From Candidatus Aridivita willemsiae (GTDB lineage: Bacteria > Actinomycetota > CADDZG01 > WHSQ01): a stretch of 33,409 nt of DNA. The notes under the pieces were generated by a model. It was not told the origin of the DNA. It saw only the letters and a list, made by a program, of their open reading frames with translations, and ran no database searches. Below, one piece after another: positions 28,182 to 33,409 of this stretch (positions within the stretch are counted from its first letter, which is position 1; every line of letters begins with the position of its first letter). The stretch is from NCBI GenBank assembly GCA_013695835.1, contig JACCZU010000081.1, positions 1 through 33,409 on the forward strand. Direction: 5' to 3'. A program made the translations under genes and the position numbers.

Positions 28182-28495
28182 GCGAAGATCCGGGCGCTGT
28201 GTTCTTTGCGCTCTCAGACCCCACCCGGCGCGAGGTCGTCAGGTACCTCTCCGAGGAGGGGGCCGCTGAGGTCACCGCAACCGAGCTCGCCGCACGCCTG
28301 CCCATGACCAGGCAGGCCGTCACCAAGCACCTCGCCGCCCTAAACGAGGCCGGGCTCGTCGCGGCCGAGCGGCACGGACGCGAGGTGCGCTACCGGCTCA
28401 CGCCCAAGCCCATGACCGAGGCGGTGTCGTGGATGGCCGGGGTGGGGGCGGAATGGGACGAGCGCCTCGATGCCCTGCGCCGCCACCTGACCTAA
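28178..28495 (+). CDS. ArsR-family winged-helix regulator
   Basis: VFFALSDPTRREVVRYLSEEGAAEVTATELAARLPMTRQAVTKHLAALNEAGLVAAERHGREVRYRLTPKPM. Confidence 0.92.
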   Translation: MSEDPGAVFFALSDPTRREVVRYLSEEGAAEVTATELAARLPMTRQAVTKHLAALNEAGLVAAERHGREVRYRLTPKPMTEAVSWMAGVGAEWDERLDALRRHLT

Positions 28496-28538
28496 GTGCC
28501 AGCCGGCGCCGCTGCCGACAGGATCTCGGCGGTAGAGC

Positions 28539-29645
28539 TCAGGCTACCACTATCTTTCCGTCCTCCATCAGGGTGTCCCCGTCGACGGTGATGCGCCCGC
28601 CCTTGCGTAGGTCGCAGACCATGTCCCAGTGGACGGCCGACTCGTTGACTCCTCCGGACTCAGGATAGGAAGCGCCGACGGCGAGGTGAACCGTGCCGCC
28701 GATCTTCTCGTCGAGCAGGATCTCGCCGGTGAACGACTTGATCCCGAAGTTCGTGCCGATCCCGAGCTCCCCGAGGATGCGCGCGCCGCGATCGGTGTCG
28801 AGGGTCTTGATGAGAAAGTCCTCGTTGCCGCGCGCAGAAGCATTGACCACGCGCCCCGCCTCGAACTCGAGCTCGATACCCTCGACCGCCTGTCCTCCGT
28901 AGAGGGCCGGATAGCTGAACGCAACGACACCACGGGTCTTGTCCTCAATCGGACCTGTGAAGATCTCCCCATCGGGAAAGTTGCATTCACCGTCTGCGGG
29001 GATGAAGGTGCGGCCGCCGACCTCGAGGATCAGATCCGTGCCCTCGCCTTCGATGTGAACCTCATTGCGTCCCTTCATCCACTCGAGGAGGCGCGCGTGA
29101 CGCCCCGCCAGCTCCTTCCACTCGGCCACCGGATTGGCTGCGTCGACCAGGCAGGCGCCGTAGTAGAAGTCCTCGTACTCCGCAAGGCTCATCTGAGCCT
29201 CCATGGCATGGGCCTCGGTTGGGAACAGGGTCACGTTCCAGCGAAACTCGCCGTCGGCGGCTCGCTCGAGGAACCTGTCGAGGAGGGGCTTGCGGGCGCG
29301 GGCAGAGATCTGCTGGCGTGCAGGGTCGATCCTCGAAAGCTGCCGGGTGTTTGTGTCGCTGATGATCGTGAACGAGACATCGAGGTTCTCAACCATCCAC
29401 CTGTCTGTATCCCACACATATTCGAGCTGATGATCTTGACCGAAGCGGTAGAGGAGGGGCTCGGCCTGGGGAATCGAGGCACGAATAACCGGTTGGGCAC
29501 CGCGCTCGAGGCAGCGCTTGTAGAGCGCGAGTATCAAGGGCTCGGCCACGAAGGGGGCTCGTATGGACACGAGGTCTCCCTCCTTTACATCCACCGAGTA
29601 GCCGACAAGGATGTCGGCGAGCTTTTCCACTCTCTGATCGGCCAT
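28539..29645 (-). CDS. M29 family aminopeptidase
   Basis: VEKLADILVGYSVDVKEGDLVSIRAPFVAEPLILALYKRCLERGAQPVI, EGEGTDLILEVGGRTFIPADGECNFPDGEIFTGP. Confidence 0.93.
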   Translation of the reverse strand: MADQRVEKLADILVGYSVDVKEGDLVSIRAPFVAEPLILALYKRCLERGAQPVIRASIPQAEPLLYRFGQDHQLEYVWDTDRWMVENLDVSFTIISDTNTRQLSRIDPARQQISARARKPLLDRFLERAADGEFRWNVTLFPTEAHAMEAQMSLAEYEDFYYGACLVDAANPVAEWKELAGRHARLLEWMKGRNEVHIEGEGTDLILEVGGRTFIPADGECNFPDGEIFTGPIEDKTRGVVAFSYPALYGGQAVEGIELEFEAGRVVNASARGNEDFLIKTLDTDRGARILGELGIGTNFGIKSFTGEILLDEKIGGTVHLAVGASYPESGGVNESAVHWDMVCDLRKGGRITVDGDTLMEDGKIVVA

Positions 29646-29705
29646 GTTTGCGGATCTCCTCTCAGAATCTTCGTATTCAGTCACCGTACCCCCGAGGACG
29701 CGACC

Positions 29706-30917
29706 CTACCCTCGGGGCCCCTCGTTCAGGTAGAGACGGGGCACCCGCGACGGGACCCTGGTCGTTATCTCATAGTTGATCGTGCCGACGTGATCCGCAA
29801 GCTCTTCTGCGGTTATGCGGTCGCCGCCGTCGGCGCCGATGAGTGTGGCGGTCGCGCCCACCTCGACCTCGGCGCGTCCCACGTCAACGAGGAACTGATC
29901 CATGCACACCGATCCCGACACGCGATGACGCGCTCCGTTGATCAGGACGTCGGCGGTCCCGGAAAGGCGGCGGTCGTAGCCGTCGGCATAGCCTGCCGGG
30001 ACGGTGACGACCCCGCTTGTATGTTCGAGCTCGTAGGTGAGCCCGTAGGACAGCGCCTCGCCGGCGGGAAGACGTTTGACCATATTGACGCGCGCCTTCA
30101 GCGCAAGCGCAGGCCGAAGGTCGGTCCCCGCAAAGTCACGCCCGGGAAGAAGCCCGAATGAAGCGACACCACAGCGCACGAGGTCAAAGTGGCTCTCCGG
30201 CATGGACAATGTGGCGGCCGAGTTGGCAATGTGCTTGTAGCGAAGCACCGACCCGCCCCGCTCGATCTCCTCGACGAGGTCCATGAAGAGATCAAGTTGC
30301 TTGCGAGTTGCGGGGTGATCGATAACGTCGGCGACGGCGAAGTGGCTCCACGCCCCTTCAATGTCGATGCCGGGAAGTGCGCGCAGTCGCCTCACCACAT
30401 CCGAGACATCATCGGCAACGACCCCAACGCGATGCATCCCCGTGTCGAGCTTGAGATGAACGGGAACGACGCGTTTCGCAGCCACGGCAGCATCCGACAA
30501 CGCGTCCGCAAATGCGGGCGTGTAGACGGTGGGGACGAGCTCGAGGGCAAGCATCATCCCTGCGGCTTCGGGTGGCGGCTCGGTGAAGACGTGGATCGGC
30601 GCCCCGATACCTGCCTCCCGTAGATGGAGCGCTTCCGCGACGCGGGCTACACCGAGCCGGGTCGCCCCTCCCTCGAGCATCGCCACGGCACTCGCCGGAT
30701 TGCCGTGGCCATAGGCATAGCCCTTTACCACTCCAACCACCTCGGCGCCGGGGGCCGCCGCTCTAAGGAGCCCGACGTTGTGGCGGATCGCGGCGAGGTC
30801 GATCTCGGCCCACACGGGGTGGCCCCGCTCGACGACCTCGCTCTTGCTCTGCAGGCCGCCCGAGCCCGGCCACTTGCTCGGAAGGGCAGCAGAGCCTTCC
30901 TTGATGTCCCCGCTCAT
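29706..30917 (-). CDS. alr: Alanine racemase
   Basis: WAEIDLAAIRHNVGLLRAAAPGAEVVGVVKGYAYGHG, LKLDTGMHRVG, SVCMDQFLVDVG. Confidence 0.96.
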   Translation of the reverse strand: MSGDIKEGSAALPSKWPGSGGLQSKSEVVERGHPVWAEIDLAAIRHNVGLLRAAAPGAEVVGVVKGYAYGHGNPASAVAMLEGGATRLGVARVAEALHLREAGIGAPIHVFTEPPPEAAGMMLALELVPTVYTPAFADALSDAAVAAKRVVPVHLKLDTGMHRVGVVADDVSDVVRRLRALPGIDIEGAWSHFAVADVIDHPATRKQLDLFMDLVEEIERGGSVLRYKHIANSAATLSMPESHFDLVRCGVASFGLLPGRDFAGTDLRPALALKARVNMVKRLPAGEALSYGLTYELEHTSGVVTVPAGYADGYDRRLSGTADVLINGARHRVSGSVCMDQFLVDVGRAEVEVGATATLIGADGGDRITAEELADHVGTINYEITTRVPSRVPRLYLNEGPRG

Positions 30918-30948
30918 ACGCCGAGGCTACAGGGTGGCATGGTCACTC

Positions 30949-31908
30949 TCAGGGAGCGACCGGCCCGGTCATATCTCCATAGGTGTCGGGGCGGCGGGTT
31001 GCGAGCAGGGGGAAGAGCTCGAGCCAGTCCCGCCGCTGATCGAGGTCGAGATCGGCGACCAGCACCGCCGGCCGGTCGCGGGGCGCTTTCACGAGGACGC
31101 GGCCGTAGGGATCACTCATGAAGGACGACCCATAGAAGCTCAAACCCTGCGTTCCCGGGGACCCCTCGGTTCCGATTCGGTTGATCGCGATCATGAAGGT
31201 GCCGTTGGCAATCCCGTTGGCCACGATGACCTGCTCCCACAAGGGCTGGGTGTCGAAGCCGGGATGCCCGGGCTCGGAGCCGATCGCGGTGGGATAGACG
31301 ATGATCTCGGCGCCCCCGAGCGAGTACAGGCGGGCGACTTCGGAGAACCACTGGTCCCAGCAGGTCGGAAACCCAAGGCGCGCGCCGGGGAGCCCCACGA
31401 CCGGGTAGCCGGTTTGCCCAGGACGGAAGTAACGATCCTCGTGGTAGCCGGGCGAAGCGGGGATGTGGAGCTTGCGGGTACGCGCCACAAGCTCCCCGTC
31501 TGGCGCAACGCAGATGGCGGTGTTGAACCCAAGCCCGCCGTCCCCTGCGGCCTCGTAGAGGGAGCCGTGCACGTAGATGCCGGTTGCGGCCGCAAGCTCA
31601 GTGATGAAAGCGTGAGTTGGCCCCCCCGGGAGGGGCTCGGGAACCGCGCCGGCCGCCCCGGGGCCGCCGGGATCGATTGCGAAGTAGCGGCTAAGGGTGA
31701 GCTCCTGGAGGCAAACGAGGCGCGCCCCGGCCTCTGCAGCCATCGTCACCGCGCGCCCGAGCGCGTCGCGGTGCTCGGCAGGGTCTGCATGCCACCTGTG
31801 CTGGACCGCGCCCACCCGAAACGGCACCCTGCCAGGCGGATGAACTCGTGCGAGCGAGTCGGGGACCGCGCCCGCCGAGCTGATCAGGGCGACTTGCTCC
31901 GCGCTCAT
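30949..31908 (-). CDS. aguB: Nitrilase-superfamily amidohydrolase, probably N-carbamoylputrescine amidase
   Basis: LVCLQELTLSRYF (Glu), RKLHIPASPGYHEDRYFRPG (Lys), GFPTCWDQWFSEVARLYSLGGAEIIVYPTAIGSEP (Cys); adjacent to aguA. Confidence 0.9.
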   Translation of the reverse strand: MSAEQVALISSAGAVPDSLARVHPPGRVPFRVGAVQHRWHADPAEHRDALGRAVTMAAEAGARLVCLQELTLSRYFAIDPGGPGAAGAVPEPLPGGPTHAFITELAAATGIYVHGSLYEAAGDGGLGFNTAICVAPDGELVARTRKLHIPASPGYHEDRYFRPGQTGYPVVGLPGARLGFPTCWDQWFSEVARLYSLGGAEIIVYPTAIGSEPGHPGFDTQPLWEQVIVANGIANGTFMIAINRIGTEGSPGTQGLSFYGSSFMSDPYGRVLVKAPRDRPAVLVADLDLDQRRDWLELFPLLATRRPDTYGDMTGPVAP

Positions 31909-31918
31909 CCCATTTCTT

Positions 31919-32932
31919 TCACGCCGGCACCTGCTGGGTGATGCAGTGCACGCCGCCCCCGCCGAACGCCAGCGTCCCCCCGGGGACGCCGACCACCTCT
32001 CTCCCGGGCCACAAGCCGCCAAGTAACTCAAGGGCTTCAGGGTCCGATCTGGTGCCGGCCAGCGGCACGACGACCCCGCCGTTGGCGAGATAGAAATTCA
32101 GGTAGCTGACGGGCAGCCTTCGCCCCCTGAACCACGCGTCGGGCAGAACGCCGAAGGGCACGATTTCAATGGGCACGCCGCCCGCATCGGTCGCCCCCTC
32201 GAGGCGCCGGTAGTTGGCAAGAAGACCGGCATGGTTGGCGTCGTCAGGTGGCGCAGTCTGAACGAGCAGCCTGCCTGGACCGGCGAAGCGGCAGACGTTG
32301 TCGACGTGGCCGTCGGTGTCCGTGTCCTCGAGGAGCCCGCCCCTGGCCCACAGCACCTTAGCGACCCCGAGCCACGAGCACAGCGTGTCCTCGATCTCGC
32401 TGCGGCCGAGCGCCGGGTTCCTGCTTGGATCGAGGAGGCACTCCTCGGTGGTGATAAGCGTGCCGGCTCCGTCGACATCGATCGAGCCCCCCTCGAGGAT
32501 CAGCGTTGAGGCCCTGCGCCTCAGCCCGAGGTGATCGCCGAGGAGGCGAGTTAGGTCGGCGTCGCGCTCGAACGGCGGGTACCTGCCGCCCCAGGCGTTG
32601 AACCCGAAATCAACTACCAGCCTGGCGCCGTCGGCCCTCGTGACCACGATCGGACCGTTGTCCCTGAGCCACGAATCGTCGATCGGGAACTCGATCACCT
32701 CGACGCCGGTGCCACAGGCATTCATGGCCCGTCGTCCATCGCCGGGGTTCGCCACCATGAGCACGGGTTCGAAACGAGCCACCGCTCTCGCGCAGGCCGA
32801 GTAGTCCGCCTCGGCCTGCTCGTAAAGGTCCCCCCACAGCGCGCGGCGCGCCGGCCAAGCCATGAGCGTGCGCTCGTGAGGAGCCCACTCGGCGGGCATG
32901 GAGAAGCCCTCCATCCCGGGAGCGGTGGTCAC
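31919..32932 (-). CDS. aguA: Agmatine deiminase
   Basis: MPAEWAPHERTLMAWPAR, DDSWLRDNGPIVV, DTDGHVDNVCRF, C-terminal GGGGVHCITQQ; GTG start overlaps the upstream stop. Confidence 0.95.
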   Translation of the reverse strand: MTTAPGMEGFSMPAEWAPHERTLMAWPARRALWGDLYEQAEADYSACARAVARFEPVLMVANPGDGRRAMNACGTGVEVIEFPIDDSWLRDNGPIVVTRADGARLVVDFGFNAWGGRYPPFERDADLTRLLGDHLGLRRRASTLILEGGSIDVDGAGTLITTEECLLDPSRNPALGRSEIEDTLCSWLGVAKVLWARGGLLEDTDTDGHVDNVCRFAGPGRLLVQTAPPDDANHAGLLANYRRLEGATDAGGVPIEIVPFGVLPDAWFRGRRLPVSYLNFYLANGGVVVPLAGTRSDPEALELLGGLWPGREVVGVPGGTLAFGGGGVHCITQQVPA

Positions 32933-33409
32933 CGGCCCCCCAGGGCGACGGCCTCGGGGAGGGCCTCGGCGACGTCCCAGGCGAGGATGTTGATCCCGCC
33001 CGCGCGCCTCGCAGCGAGGCCGCCGGCGACCCCGTGGGTATAGACGGCGGCCCATGCAGCCTCGAAAGGAGGCAGGCCGGCGGCCAGCAAGGCGGCGACG
33101 GCCCCGGTAAGGACGTCCCCCGTCCCCGCGCTTGCGAGCTCGGGCCCGCCTGTGGGGTTGACGACCGCCGTCCCGGAGGGCTCGGCAATGACGCTGCGCG
33201 ATCCCTTGAGCACCACGACGCAGCCGAAGCGCTCGGCCGCCCCACGTGCCGCCCCGATCCTGTCCGTCTGCACGTCCTCGGCCGAGCATGCGAGCAGACG
33301 GGCCAGCTCGGCTGGGTGCGGAGTCAGCACGCACGGGGCCGAGCGCGCCTCGAGGGCCCCGCTGCGGCCGGCAAGCACGTTGAGGGCGTCGGCGTCGACG
33401 ACCACGGGC
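32929..33409 (-). CDS. nnrD: ADP-dependent (S)-NAD(P)H-hydrate dehydratase domain, 5' end outside window
   Basis: VVDADALNVLAG, LTPHPAELARLL, VVLKGSRSVIA, GGPELASAGTGDVLTGAVAALLAAG. Confidence 0.93.
   Translation of the reverse strand, partial: PVVVDADALNVLAGRSGALEARSAPCVLTPHPAELARLLACSAEDVQTDRIGAARGAAERFGCVVVLKGSRSVIAEPSGTAVVNPTGGPELASAGTGDVLTGAVAALLAAGLPPFEAAWAAVYTHGVAGGLAARRAGGINILAWDVAEALPEAVALGGR

Noticed and set aside
28629-30161. Long + strand ORF (510 aa) antisense to the M29 peptidase and alr
   Set aside because: Shadow ORF; both minus-strand genes have strong family motifs.
32933-33334. N-terminal extension of the aguA ORF
   Set aside because: Overlaps the NAD(P)HX dehydratase gene in another frame; GTG 32932 with a GTGA overlap is more plausible.

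Overview
This is a GC-rich window that looks actinobacterial, with nearly all genes on the minus strand. Its backbone is housekeeping: pcrA/uvrD, a Wzx-like flippase, guaA, a PrmC-like methyltransferase, an Lrp/AsnC regulator, guaB3-like, gmd, an Rpf/SLT-like transglycosylase (+), GNAT, PHP, cysC, an AlkP-superfamily enzyme, sat, an M23 peptidase (+), clpP, ppk2 (+), groEL/groES with CIRCE, tsaD-rimI-tsaB-tsaE, a family-4 UDG, SRPBCC-ArsR (+), an M29 aminopeptidase, alr, aguB, aguA and a partial NAD(P)HX dehydratase. I found no rRNA, tRNA, CRISPR array or intact transposase. The observations most worth checking are: (1) a 16-bp palindrome GCAACC-N4-GGTTGC that starts 2 bp downstream of the -10 box at both the clpP promoter and the SRPBCC-ArsR promoter, with a second copy over the clpP -35; (2) a consensus promoter driving two unannotated overlapping small ORFs (45-aa membrane, 40-aa basic) directly upstream of an Lrp regulator; (3) a ~33-bp repeat family inserted in frame in tsaD and clpP and also present just after clpP; (4) a sat-AlkP-cysC-PHP cassette that may make PAPS and recycle PAP; (5) a perfect TGTGA-N6-TCACA (CRP/GlxR-type) site upstream of the Rpf-like gene; (6) a frameshift-riddled two-gene membrane locus at the left end. 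No searches were run. Family calls come from reading the translations.
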